A stretch of DNA of 64,000 nt, taken from Medicago truncatula (lineage: Eukaryota; Streptophyta; Magnoliopsida; Fabales; Fabaceae). Under the pieces are notes generated by a model. The model worked only from the letters and a program-made list of their open reading frames with translations. It made no database searches and was not told where the DNA came from. The stretch is taken from contig NC_053045.1 of assembly GCF_003473485.1 (NCBI RefSeq), positions 63,179,994-63,243,993 of the forward strand. Direction: 5' to 3'. A program made the position numbers and the translations under genes. Positions 25,180 to 37,699 of the stretch are shown one piece after another; within the stretch, counting starts at the first letter, position 1; each line of letters starts with the position of its first letter.

Positions 25180-28100
25180 ATGTCTTGGGGATTAGGTTGG
25201 AAGAGACCTTCGGAAATCTTCCACCTCACTCTCAGCTATGGCAACGATGATCCACCAGAGTCTCTCGCTCGAACATCAACCTCTTCCCGTTCTTCATCAG
25301 CCTCATCTTCATCCTCATCCTCTTCAGCTTCCTCAATTGTATCTCAAGATCAGGACCTCGGTTTTCGCATCGAGTTGGATTGGTCATCATCGGAGGATGA
25401 AGATCAGGTTGCTCTTAAGCTTCAATCGCAACTCATGGTGGCGTTACCGATGCCGCAGGATACTGTTGTAATTGAGCTGACGCCTCGTGAAGAGGATGAA
25501 GATGCGGTGGATTTGGTTATGAAGGTTGTTAAGAGAAGAGATCCGCTTAGAGCTATTACCATGGCTAAGGCTGTTAATTCTGGTCAACAGACTGATGGCA
25601 CTGGTGTTTTGACACGATTGTTGCGTTCTGATTTGGTTTCAACGGCGCCGGAAGTTGTTGATGCTGGAGTTCCCGGTAGTGGTGGTGGTCATCATTGGAC
25701 GAGTCTTGCTGTGCTTAGTATTTGTGGCTGTGGCTTGTCGGTGAGCTTTATTTTCTCGTTATTCAATGCTAGTTCAAGTTCAAGTTTTGATGTGCATTTT
25801 ATTGTTGCTTTGGTTGGTGCAGTTTCTTATGATATGATTTTATGCAATCTGTGTGTTTTTAATTTTATTAGCATGTAGTTTACGAACGACCACAATAGAT
25901 TTTACCTTTGCAACTCATGTGTATAATTTTGTAAATCTGATGGTTGTTGATTGATACGGCATGTAGAGAGAAGACTATGGATTCTGTAGTAAGAAGAGTA
26001 GATAAGATGCATGGTAGTCAAATCACTAGAGGCATAGGAAGAGTTAGAAAAACTATAAGAGAAACTGTTATGTTAAGAATGATCTAGAGATTAATGAGCT
26101 AGATAGAAATATGTTATATGATAGAACATTATGGCGTCATTTGATTAATGTAGATGCTTGGTTGTTGTTGTTGTTTGATGGCTGTTGATTGATATGCATA
26201 ATTTCCAAAATTTAAGGAATTAGTCAGTCTTGTTTTGTTTATTCTCTGGTTTATTGCTAAGTAACATGAAATATTTGTGGTTTATTCTTATGTTTGCTTG
26301 CCTGTTATCTCCTCCTTGGTGCTTTTGAAGTGCATTGAATTTTATAATTTATGCGCGGATGTCAAATACGATTGAGTTGGACCAGGGATGTTTTAAACAC
26401 TATATTTGTGTACAGGTATTTCCAGTAGAGCTTACACAATTGCCGCACATTGAAAAACTTTATCTAAATAACAACAAGCTGGCCGTTTTACCACCCGAGC
26501 TTGGTGAGCTAAGAAGCTTAAGAGTGCTTAGAGTTGACAACAACATGCTTGTCTCTGTACCTGGTAGGCTTCTCGTCAGGATTTCTACCATGCAAAGATA
26601 GTAGTAAATCAGTTGTTTTCATATGTGCTTTGTAGAAGTAGAAAGAGTTTCGCATTCTCTAATAAGTGTGTGTTTGCAAGTTGTATTTTGGAGGGTTAAG
26701 CTTATATTTTAATATATTTGATATTTTAAAAAAATTGAAAAAACAATATAATACAATAGAATATCATATCATGTTGTTCTTTTAATTTTTTTTAAATATC
26801 AAATGTATATTAAAATATAGACTTAGTCCTCCAAAACCCTCCAAAAACCAACTCGCAAACCTACCCTAAGTGAACTGAGCAATGTTAGGTTTAGAAAGAT
26901 TTTCACATCCTCCAACAGCAGGACCTGAAAGTAATGAGCAATGTTAGGTTACATGAAGCTACCAACTGAAAACAAACATTGGTTGCATTGAGTAAGGGAA
27001 GTTCTGGGCCCTACTTAATGCAGCAATGCATTAAAAATGACCTTGTTGATTCCAGGCCCACATACAATGTCCGGCCCTGTAGTATTTACTTTGAGATATT
27101 TCCTAAAGTATTTTGAGGTTTTAAGAATAGTGTTTCTTGCTTTTATCTGATAATTTTTGCTTCTTGAGCAGTGGAACTTAGACAGTGTGTGGAATTGGTG
27201 GAGTTGTCATTGGAACACAACAAGCTTGTTCGGCCTCTTCTTGACTTCAGGTTTTTGGGTTATATGGTTTTTGCGAATTTGTTTGGACTTCATGTATTCT
27301 TCTGGTCTTACTGTTGCCATGTATGATAGGGCTATGGCTGAACTACGTGTTCTTAGGCTATTTGGAAATCCTCTTGAGTTTCTTCCGGAAATTTTGCCCC
27401 TGCACAAACTTCGTCACCTTTCTCTTGCAAATATTAGGATTGTTGCAGATGAAAATTTGAGATCAGTAAACGTGCAAATAGAGGTAGCATTTTGTAAACT
27501 AACTGGACTATTTTATGACATTAAAACATATTACATATTCAATTAAACATAATTTTTCTGTCATGGCAGGTTGAAAACAATTCTTATTTTGGTGCATCTA
27601 GGCATAAACTTAGTGCTGCCTTCTCTCTTATATTCCGTTTTTCTTCTTGTCATCACCCTTTATTAGCATCTGCTCTCGGAAAGATTATGCAAGACCAAGG
27701 AAATAGAGAATTTGTAGGTAAAGATGAGAATGCAGTGAGGCAGCTCATAAGCATGATAAGCAGTGACAACTGTCACGTGGTATGTTTTAATGGGTGTATA
27801 GGTCACCAAGTTTTAAATTTTTTATTCTGTTGTTATATTTGATCATAATGATTATTCTTAATATTTTACAGGTCGAACAAGCTTGCTCTGCTCTTTCGGC
27901 TCTTGCCTCTGATGATTCTGTTGCACTGCAGCTGATGAAGGCAGACATCATGCAACCAATTGGAATAGTTCTGAAATCTGCAGGCCGGGAAGAGGTTATA
28001 TCTGTATTGCAAGTTGTGGTTCAGTTGGCTTTCACATCTGATATTGTTGCTGTGAAGATGTTGACCAAGGATGTTTTGAAATCATTGAAAATCTTATGTG

Positions 28101-29161
28101 CATATAAAGATCCAGAGGCAAGTTAGTTTCTTTTTGTTATAATGATTTAATTGATTCCATACAAGTTTAATATAACATTTTTTGTCTTCACTTTTAATTA
28201 GAGAACTGCCATATTTTCAGTTCGTTTTTAACTGTTTCATGTACAAATCTTTGACAACAAGTGACGAAGCAAGAACAGAGTGGTTGTTTTGTAATTAAAA
28301 GTGAACAAAATTAAAACACTAAACAATCTGAAATCAAACAAATCCTTTATTGTACGATCTTTTAATTTAAAACTTTACTCCATAGGTGCAAAGGCTAGCT
28401 CTGTTAGCTGTTGGGAATTTGGCCTTTTGTCTGGAGAATCGTCGCATCCTTGTTACTTCTGAAAGCTTGCGAGAACTTCTCTTACGCATGGCTGTTGCAA
28501 CTGAACCACGTGTTTATAAAGCTGCAGCACGTGCTTTGGCAATTCTTGGTTTGCCTCTGGATATAAGTTTATCTATGTTTTTCAGGATGTTTTATTCTGA
28601 TTATTGAATGGGTTAATTCATTCTTGCATTTGTTGTAGGAGAAAATGAAAACCTGAGGCGTGCAGTAAGAGGGAGACAAATGGCAAAGCAAGGGCTTCGC
28701 ATACTCTCAATGGATGGAGGTGGGATGAAAGGTCTAGCAACCGTGCAAATGTTAAAGGAAATTGAAAAGGGAACTGGAAAACGAATACATGAGTTGTTTG
28801 ATTTAATATGTGGTACATCAACGGGTGGCATGCTAGCTGTTTCCCTTGGGATGAAGTTAATGACTTTAGAAGAATGTGAAGACATATACAAGAATCTTGG
28901 TGAGCATGTTGCTTTAAAATGTCACATTTTATTTTTAAATTTTATGGATCTATTATATGGCCTTCCTTTTTTGATAAGCTGATTCAATTTTTAATCAGGG
29001 AAACATGTTTTTGCTGAGCCTGTTCCTAAGGACAATGAAGCTGCAACTTGGAGAGACAAGTTAGATCAACTTTATAAGAGTTCATCACAAAGTTTTAGAG
29101 TTGTTGTTCATGGATCAAAAGTATGCACTTTTTTCTTTGTTTTTTGCACCGTCAGTTTTTT

Positions 29162-29203
<42 letters not shown>

Positions 29204-32200
29204 CAATTAGCTCCTCTGTTTTATGTCGAGTAGTTTATGTTATATTGAAGGCGGTGTGTTAGAAGTTAAGCACCTATAGTTTGAGAGAGAATTCTCTGAA
29301 TGAATGAGTTACAAGTTACAAAAATTAGTTGGAATTAGTTATAAATTCGACTAACCGATAATTGTGTCACTTTTTTTTTTAGAACTAACTGGCTATAAGT
29401 CTATAAAAGAATTCAAAAGAGTCTATAACAGTGTATTAGAAGTTAAGCACCGATAGTTTGAGAGAATTCTCTGAACTGTCTCTGAATGAAAGAGTTACAA
29501 GTTATACAATAATCAGTTGGAGTTAGTTAAATTTGACTAACTGATAATTGTGACACTTTTATTTTTAAGAACTAACTGGCTATAAGTCTAGCAGAATTCA
29601 AAAGATTATAATATAGAAGCAGCTAGAAATTGCTGCATGAGCATGATAGATCTGCTACAGTACACAAATTACACTGTAATTCCACCTCAAACTCAAGGTG
29701 GTCGATCAAGTGCAAACTTATCAAACACCATGAGTCTGTCTCAGATTAGTAAACTGTAGTGGGGAGATGGGCTTAGTGAGAATGTCTACATTTTGATCAG
29801 CAGCGTGGAAATGATGTACTATGAGATTCCTAATTGACTACTTATGAAGCACTGTATTATGTAATAGGGATACAATAACTTAAGTTGTCACAATAAGTGA
29901 TAGGAGTTTGGAAATTCACTTTTAAACTCAGTAATCAAGGATGGCACCCACAAAATTTCTGCAAGCAGTGCTGACAATGTTGCTGTATTTTGCCTCTAGT
30001 GGATCCAGTTACCATTGTTTGCTTTTTAGACCACTAAGATCTTCAGTTTGGTCTAATCACGACCATTCACCTCTCACTGCAACGGCTCACCTCTCCTAGG
30101 AGTAGCTTCGTGCTCACTGTGCAGTACTACCTCAGTACCACTGCAGAAATGGTGATTTCGAAATAAAATCTAAGATGGATACATGATCCAGATGTGGTCT
30201 TGCAGTCATAAGGATCTCATTCTCAATATGTGTCAGTTCAGAGAAGGCAATAACTGACAGGGAAGACCTTGAAGTATAGTTTCTAGATGAGTATGTTCAA
30301 CAAACCCGAGAGCGTCGATGTGAGCTATGATCTACTCAAGATATTAGCACAAGGTATGATAAACTTTTGTGATATTTTTTTATCCATTTCACAACAGGCA
30401 AGCCTTTAATGTTGTCTACACAAGAAAGAAATTGTGGATTTGTTCACAAACTTTCTATGAATGGATACAATGAACCACTGGTGGGAGCATGGATTCTGAT
30501 AGCAAAGAAGCCATGTGAAGAGCATTGAGTCCTGTTTCCTTTCAGAATATTCAGGATTGATTCTTCCAAGATTGCAGTCTGCTTCAGTCAAGAATAGTGG
30601 AGGAATTGAATGACTCACTACATACTTCTTAAGTATGGACCTCTGGTGACACCTTCATCTCTTTCTTCCATGTGAGAAATTTTTTCTCATCAAGTTTGAT
30701 AGCGATTTGGCTTGAAAATGCTGTGGGTCAGAGTTGGTAATTTGATTTTTTTAAGGAAGCAATTGGATTGCTGGAGGGAGTCGCTGGTGGTTGATTAAAA
30801 GGAAGCTTCAATACCATATTATAAGTTAAGCAGAAGAGAAAATGAAGAAATTAGTGGAAAGTGAAAAAAATTATTTTCTGAATCTGAAGCCGTGTCTAAA
30901 TTGTATGTATGTCAACGAGTTACAAAAGTTCTACTTATAGAGGACTAGTCAGTTTGAATTAGTTAAAATGAACTAACTAACTAGGAGTGATAAGGTGACT
31001 TGGTGGTTTGGTTTGGGGGAGGGACATAAGCGTTGGAGTGATTTGGAGGTCATAGGTTCAACTCCCTTCACTAATAATATAACATCTGATACTTGTCATT
31101 AAAAAACCCTAAACTAACTGATAGTTTTGTCAGTGTGTTTGAACTAACTGATAGTTTTGTCAGTTTGTTGGAACTAAGTGACTAATAACAAATTTCAACT
31201 ATGACATAAATGCAACTAGAAGCTGCTACACAAGCTAGATAGGTATTAAAAAAGTGCATAATGTATCTTTTTATCTGCAGCTATTAGCTATTTGGACAGC
31301 TATATCTATTATCTATTTATCTATGTATTTCTATGCCCTAAAAGGAGTATTTTGACTTATTGTCTTGCAGCACAGTGCAGATCAGTTTGAGAGGCTATTG
31401 AAGGAAATGTGTACTGATGAGGATGGGGATCTATTAATAGATTCTGCTGTAAAAAATGTGCCCAAAGTTTTTGTTGTATCAACCTTAGTGAGCATGATGC
31501 CAGCGCAACCTTTCATATTTCGCAACTATCAGGTGTGAATCTAATATTTTTTGTTGATGTTTATACTGACTTCTCAATTACACTTGTCCATGGTTGCTGA
31601 TATATTGTTTATTTACAATCTTTAATTCTCTTGCCCGCTCACTTTACAATCTTTAATTCTCTTGCCCGCTCACCCTTTCTGCTTTTACAATCAACAATTG
31701 CAGTACCCTGCTGGAACACCAGAGGTGGCTCTTACAGCATCAGATAGTGCAGGGATCGCCGTGTTAACATCACCTATGAATGCACAAGTTGGCTATAAGC
31801 GCAGTGCATTCATTGGAAGTTGTAAGCATCAAGTGTGGCAGGCTATCAGAGCATCGTCTGCTGCTCCATATTATCTTGATGATTTTTCTGATGGTACTAA
31901 TGGCTCTGCTGTTGTTTGCATGAAGTTGCCTGTTTTTAAGATTTGTTATTTCCTCTTCTGTGTTGTTTTTGACATGCATCTCTTCATCCTTGCAATGGCC
32001 TTAAGATGTCAACCGCTGGCAAGATGGAGCAATTGTGGCAAACAATCCTACGATTTTTGCGATAAGAGAAGCACAACTTCTGTGGCCTGACACAAAAATT
32101 GATTGTCTGGTTTCCATAGGATGTGGTTCTGTTCCAACTAAGGTATCTAATCTTTGTTTTAAATCTGTAATAAGAAAAAAGAAGATCGAGGACTTTTGTA

Positions 32201-35051
32201 GTTATTCCAGTGTCCCATTTTCTTCTACACTTCCTTAAACATGACAGTTAGAAAGAATTTGATTATTAAATTTTATTCTAAGAAACTTGTCATTGATACA
32301 TTTATTATTGTACATTTATACTGCTGTAGATACGGAAAGGTGGTTGGCGGTATATGGATACTGGACAAGTGTTGGTTGAGAGTGCATGCTCTGTTGATAG
32401 GGTGGAGGAAGCTTTAAGTACATTACTACCTATGCTTCCTGAGATGCACTATTTTCGTTTCAATCCAGGTATCCTGCTTGCGTTTTGAATGGAATAACCT
32501 TCATTTGCCTTCATCCAATTCATTTGAATCAATTTTCAGAAATTTATTATTCTCTTTCAATTTCAACTTCATTTTTTTTCTCTGTTTAATGAAGAAGTGT
32601 CATGAAACAGTTGCTACTCTTCGGAAGAACTTTATTCTCAGTACATTTTCTTTGGGTTTTGCCTCACAGTTGATGAACACTGCGATATGGAACTTGATGA
32701 GACAGATCCAACTATCTGGCTAAAGCTGGAATCTGCAGTTGAAGAATATATACAACAGAATCATCTGGCATTTGAAAATGCCTGCGAGAGATTGCTTCTT
32801 CCTTTCCAACATGAGGAGAGGTGGTCCGAGAATCTGAAAACTAAGTTGCCCAAGACAAAGGAGTCAATTGAGGGTATTCTGGATCATATATTTTCTATGA
32901 TGTAAAATTTCACTTTCATTAATCCCCCCCCTTAAATATTAAGATTTTTTTATCCTGTTTATCAGGTGCAAATGGGCCCACTTTAGGGTGGAGGCGTAAT
33001 GTTCTACTTGTTGAAGCTTCACATAATCCAGATTCTGGAAGATCGATCCACCATGCCCGGGCACTTGAGTCATTTTGTGCTCGTAATGGCATACGACTAT
33101 CCCTCATGCAAGGTTTGTCTGGGACTGTAAAGACAGTGCCATCATCTACATTCCCAACTCCATTTGCGTCACCTCTGTTTACAGGAAGCTTCCCTTCAAG
33201 TCCACTTTTCAACAGTCCTGATATTGGTCATAGAATTGGACGAATTGACCTGGTCCCTCCTTTAAGTTTAGATGGTCAACAGGGAAAAGCAGTTGCATCA
33301 CCTCCATTGTCTCCTCGAGGACTTAGACAGCTCTCTTTGCCTGTCAAAACATTGCATGAGAAATTGCTGAATTCCCCACAAGTGGGTGTTATCCATTTGG
33401 CTCTTCAAGCTGACTCAGATGGCTTAATTATTAGGTACTTGTTACTATGTTTTATGAATCCCCGTTTGTGGTAAACAGTTATTTTTCGACGTACGGATGG
33501 AAAGCTGATAATGCTGCCCTTTTATTTAGTTGGCACAATGATGTATTTGTGGTGGCTGAACCTGGAGAGCTTGCTGAGAAGTTTCTACAAAATGTAAAAT
33601 TCAGTTTGCTGTCAACAATGAGGAGCCATCGCATAAAGGGTGCATCTCTCCTGGCCAATATTTCTACTATTTCTGATTTAGTTGCCTTTAAACCTTATTT
33701 CCAAATTGGAGGCATTGTTCACCGATATCTAGGCCGTCAAACCCTGGTATATTTATGTCCTTTGTGCTTCTTATAAGGTTTTGAAATTATTTTAGAAGCT
33801 TGAGGTGGATATCTCTTATGTAGGTAATGGAAGATAATCAAGAAATTGGTTCGTATATGTTTCGTAGGACTGTCCCTTCTATGCAGTTATCAGCTGATGA
33901 TGTACGATGGATGGTATGTGCTCTGCTCCCACTTTTAATTTTCTAATAGTCCCTCTGGATGTACATTTTGATGGAGCTTCACTTAAACTATTAGGGCACT
34001 CTTATTGGATATTATACATCGTTCTATTTCATCATTCTGATCTTGAGGTTTATGGTATTGAATGTTAGTCCCTTGATTATCCCTGGCCTTCTATGGGTGA
34101 ATATATTGGGAACCTAACACAGTCCTTTTTTTTTCCATAAAATTTTGAGCAATCCTACTCTATGGATTATAATTTCTTTGACAATAGCATTGGCTGATTT
34201 TTAAAGCATCTGGACTGTGTGGGTATTGTAGGCCTGTAAGGATGATCTACTGCCATTATTTTGGCGATTATAGTCTGTTTTTTTTAGTCAAATCGTTTTC
34301 TTATCACATACTTTTCTTGGAACAATCTTTGTTTTGAAGAAGAATGGCCATATCACAATAATTGCTTTGCATAGCTTCTTAATATCGTTGAGAACCATGT
34401 TTTCCTTTTTTATGCTTTCAATTTATGATGTACCGGAGTTTGTGTTGTATGCTGTCTCTGTTCTTCAGTACAACAGCATTTTTGCCGGTGTAGGAAGTAA
34501 AAGGGAGAGAAATTGCTAGTCATTTGGAGCTTTGGATCCTCTGTCATATATGTGAAAATGCTCTAACTCATTTCTGTTTTATCCTTTTATTGATATAATG
34601 TGTAATCTAGGTTGGAGCTTGGAGAGACAGGATAATTATATGCACAGGAACGTATGGACCTACTCTTGCTCTACTCAAGGCCTTTCTGGACTCCGGTGCC
34701 AAGGCTGTTATATGTCCTTCAAATGAACCCCCTGAGCCTCAGTTGACGACCTTGGATGGTACCAATGAGTTGAATGTGATGGAAAATGGGAAGTTTGAAA
34801 TAGGAGAGGATGAAGCTGACGACGAAAACATACCTGCCAGTCCGGTAAGCGACTGGGAAGATAGTGATGCTGAGAAAAATGCGGACTGCACTTCTTTTTG
34901 GGATGATGATGAAGAGGAACTGTCACAATTTATTTGTCAGTTGTATGAATCATTATTTAGGGAGGGTGCTGGTGTTAATGTTGCCTTGCAACATGCCCTT
35001 GCCACTTATCGAAGAGTGGGGTATGTGTGCCATCTCCCTGGCGTACAATAA
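25180..35051 (+). CDS. pPLA-I: Patatin-related phospholipase A with LRR and armadillo-like domains (pPLA-I type)
   Basis: Acyl hydrolase of membrane phospho- and galactolipids, acting through a Ser-Asp dyad; the Arabidopsis counterpart (At1g61850) is linked to basal jasmonate and defence. Eighteen exons: 25180-25740, 26416-26563, 27172-27250, 27330-27483, 27570-27779, 27872-28117, 28386-28548, 28639-28899, 28999-29120, 31371-31532, 31704-31893, 32006-32142, 32330-32468, 32670-32873, 32966-33434, 33530-33746, 33824-33913 and 34611-35051. They sum to 3,993 nt in one frame (1,330 residues). Domains: Ser-rich N terminus (1-187), leucine-rich repeats (about 188-310), armadillo-like helices (about 315-520), then patatin with oxyanion loop DGGGMKG at 546-552, nucleophile elbow GTSTG at 579-583 (Ser581) and DGA at 772-774 (Asp772). 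An acidic segment (SDWEDSD, WDDDEEE) lies near the end. Intron 6 has a GC donor. Intron 9 (2.25 kb) holds a retrotransposon remnant. Catalytic residues are intact. Confidence 0.94.
25967..26177 (+). mobile_element. RTE-type LINE 3' remnant in phospholipase intron 1
   Basis: Degenerate LINE ORF end (text reading as KTIRETVMLRM, then INELDRNM-like codons with stops) followed by ATGTAGATGCTTGG and (TTG)n. It is the same 3' end as at 4990-5130, with a deletion across the GCCGACCCCACTTAG part. Sense orientation, 5'-truncated. Confidence 0.6.
29167..29200. repeat. (TC)n microsatellite in phospholipase intron 9
   Basis: About 17 uninterrupted TC units shortly after the exon 9 donor. Confidence 0.95.
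29249..31230 (-). mobile_element. Ty1/copia retrotransposon remnant, antisense, in phospholipase intron 9
   Basis: LTR-like arms share TTAGAAGTTAAGCACC / TTATAAGTTAAGCAGA at one end and CTAGAAATTGCTGCA / CTAGAAGCTGCTACA at the other (about 29430-29640 and 30820-31230). The left arm is preceded by a second, tandem copy of its first 175 bases (29249-29425). Between them, the - strand reads ADQNVDILTKP near 29765-29800, the signature end of the copia RNase H region, with stops around it. The right arm is interrupted by a SINE-like insert (about 30985-31108). Only about 1.2 kb of interior is left, so it is a deleted, inactive copy. Confidence 0.65.
30985..31108 (+). repeat. Possible SINE-like insert nested in the copia remnant
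   Basis: A box B-like AGGTTCAACTCCC with a leading GTGACTTGGTGG stretch and a trailing TCATTAAAAAA tail interrupts LTR-like text that resumes with AACTAACTGATAG. Its limits are set only by that interruption. Confidence 0.4.
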
Positions 35052-35241
35052 TTTGTTCTCAATCTCAAAATAAATTAAAATAACGAAAAACAAAGAATGA
35101 GTCTCTGTGTGATAGTATATAGATAAAATTATAGAGTTGATGACCAATTTTGAGGCTTTTAAACATGTACATTGTCATTTGTTACCATATCCCTTTGTTA
35201 GTTTATTTCTTCCCTTGTGCCTATGTGACTAATACATTTGT

Positions 35242-36290
35242 GGCTTAATAACAGTTTTGACCCCCTAAGTATCACGATCTTGCGATTTTAGTCCCTGAAC
35301 AAAATAAATTACAACTCAGCCCTTTAAATATTGTCCCATTTGCAATTTTGGCCCCTCAAGTCAATTTTGACCCATTCAACGCACATGTGGCACCTCATTT
35401 AAGTGAGTAGGATGTCACGTGTGTAATTTTTGAATTAAAAAAAAAATTAAAATTGCCACATATTTGTTTATAGATACAAAAAAAATATTGAGTGATGATA
35501 TGTAAATACCACTCCTCTACCACCCTTATGTGGCATTTTATTTTTTATTTTTTTTTAATTTCAGACCTCTTCTCTTCTCAAACCCCTCTCTCTCTTAATT
35601 GTTTTAAGTTACTACAATTGACCATTAATGAGGTTTATTAGCTTTCTTTGTAATCCACTTATACCATTAAAACAAACAATACCAAATTCAAAAACCAAAA
35701 AGAAATTTGAGACTATACAAGGAAGTAATGGATCATGTAGTTGCAACTGTTTGTATATTGATGAACATATGATCTGTCTCTTCTCCGAGCAACCCACTGC
35801 CTCCCTCCGCCTTATGGCCGCCGGAATTACCGTCTCACTAGAAAATGTCAGAACCAAAAAAAATGATACAGTGCGGGAGAAAAGAAGATCGCCGGCGATG
35901 TGACATTTCTGGATCTGAACAGCTTGAAAACAGGCGGCGGTGGTTATGAGGAAGAAGAGGCGGCGGTGTGGTTGCAACTTTGAAGAGAAGAGGTGGCGAT
36001 TCTGGTGGTGTTAGGGTCGGAGAAGGGTGAGAAGATGACAGAGGGTTGGAGATGGAGTGGCGGTGGTGGTGGTGGTGTTAGTGATCTGTGGAGATGGAGA
36101 AATGAGAGAGAAGAGAGCGAAGGGAAAGACTCGTGTTTGTTTTTCTTGAATTGATAAAATAAATAATAAATAATAATAAATGCCACTGTTGCTGGGTTTT
36201 TCTTACATTAATAAAATAAAAAAATAATAACAAATGCCATTTAGGTGTGTGTATATGGGTGGTAGGGGAAAATGTGTGTTGATGAATATT
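35242..36290. mobile_element. Overlapping fragments of TIR elements
   Basis: 35242 begins GGCTTAATAACAGTTTTGACC, a 'ggtccct'-type terminus with no matching right end. From about 35495, TACCACTCCTCTACCACCCT and ATGTGGCATTTTA are answered in inverse orientation near 36226-36290 (ATGCCATTTAGG, GGGTGGTAGGGG), suggesting a second TIR element around 35495-36290. Its interior is richer in G and C (35780-36060) with tandem GGTGGTGG and coding-like text but no recognisable product, so it may be captured gene sequence. No target duplication was found. Confidence 0.4.
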
Positions 36291-37699
36291 TACTCAAAAT
36301 TATTTTGTACAGGGAAGGAGAAGAGAATGGAGAGGGGGAAATCGATGATGTTTTTTTTCTTCTCTTTTTTCTATTTTCTTTTTTATTTATTTAATTCCAT
36401 AAATCAACTGCTTATAAAAAAATAAGAGCAGTGATAGGTGTACCACCATAGGTGGCACTACACCTTATACCACCCTTATGTGGCACCACAAATAATAATA
36501 AAAAAATTAAATCAATTCCATGTCAAAAAAGAAAAATCAAAGATGAAAAAACTAATTAAAATTTGTGCCGTACCCTACTACCCTCTCTCATTTCAATTCA
36601 TTTTGTTGGAAAATTTCTCTTTCTTCACCACCATTCATTCCTTCAACCCTAGCCGCCGTCTCCTGATCCATCTTCCATTCAACCCTAGCCGCGCCGCCGT
36701 CTTATGCTCCATCTTCCATTACACCCTAGCCGCGCCGCCGTCTCCTGCTCCATCTTCCATTCAACCCTAGCGCGCGCCGCCGTCACCTGCTCCATCTCCG
36801 ACGATCTGTTTCACAGTGTTCCTTTTTCAACTAAGGTATTTTCTTTCATATTCCTCTTCCTCTTGGCTGTTAGATTTTGTGATTTATGTAAGGTCTTGAC
36901 TGAGATCTTGGGTGATCTAATGTTCTTTGGTCCTGGCTAAGATCTAATTTATGTAAGCATTTCTTTGAAACAATTTAAGCATTTCTTTCAATGTTTTATT
37001 GAGTGATAAAGTTTGTTGACAGTCTTTGAAGCTTGGTTTAGTCTCTTGGTAAATTCGTAGATTTCAATTATTAAAGAAAACTGTGTGCGATTTCAATTAT
37101 TCAAAGATAATAAACCTATAGCAGACATAGTTATTAACAAAAAAGATTTTAAAAAACGGTCCTTAGTGCGATTTCGCCGTTAGAAAACGGTCACGGCAGC
37201 CACCGATACCGTTTTCACAGAGTGAACCAAGATCACAGGTGAATTACTAGGTTCTAAATTATAATACTTAGGCAAATTACTATTATGTCTAAACTAAGTA
37301 AATATCGAACTAGTTGAATCCAATTTAAAAAAATATGAATCTAAAATTCAGCAATTCAATTTTCATAGACATTTGAAGCAAGTCATTCATTGATATTCAT
37401 AAGTCAATTCTTAATATTGATAGACAAAAATATTAGTGGATAAAAGCTAGACATAATAGTAGTGGATGTGAACTAAATTATTCAAGATTACATTTGACAG
37501 TTGCATTTGATGGTAAAGTAAATTATCTAAGTTGTGAAGATGACACGCCTTTATATATATATATATATTATAATTTTTTATTTTTACAGTAACAATTCAC
37601 TTGATTAACGATAACAATTGCATCTGTTGTAGTCTTCTCAACCACTAATAACAATTACATCTGTTCCCGTGGTAATTCAACCATTGTCTAGCCAACAAA

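Noticed and set aside
25238-25471. His/Pro-rich frame overlapping phospholipase exon 1
   Set aside because: Out-of-frame reading of the Ser-rich exon; the +1 frame joins correctly to the LRR exons.
35612-36186. Open frames on both strands in the GC-richer patch
   Set aside because: Pro- and Ser-rich readings of simple GGT/CCT repeats with no recognisable product; kept only as possible captured sequence.
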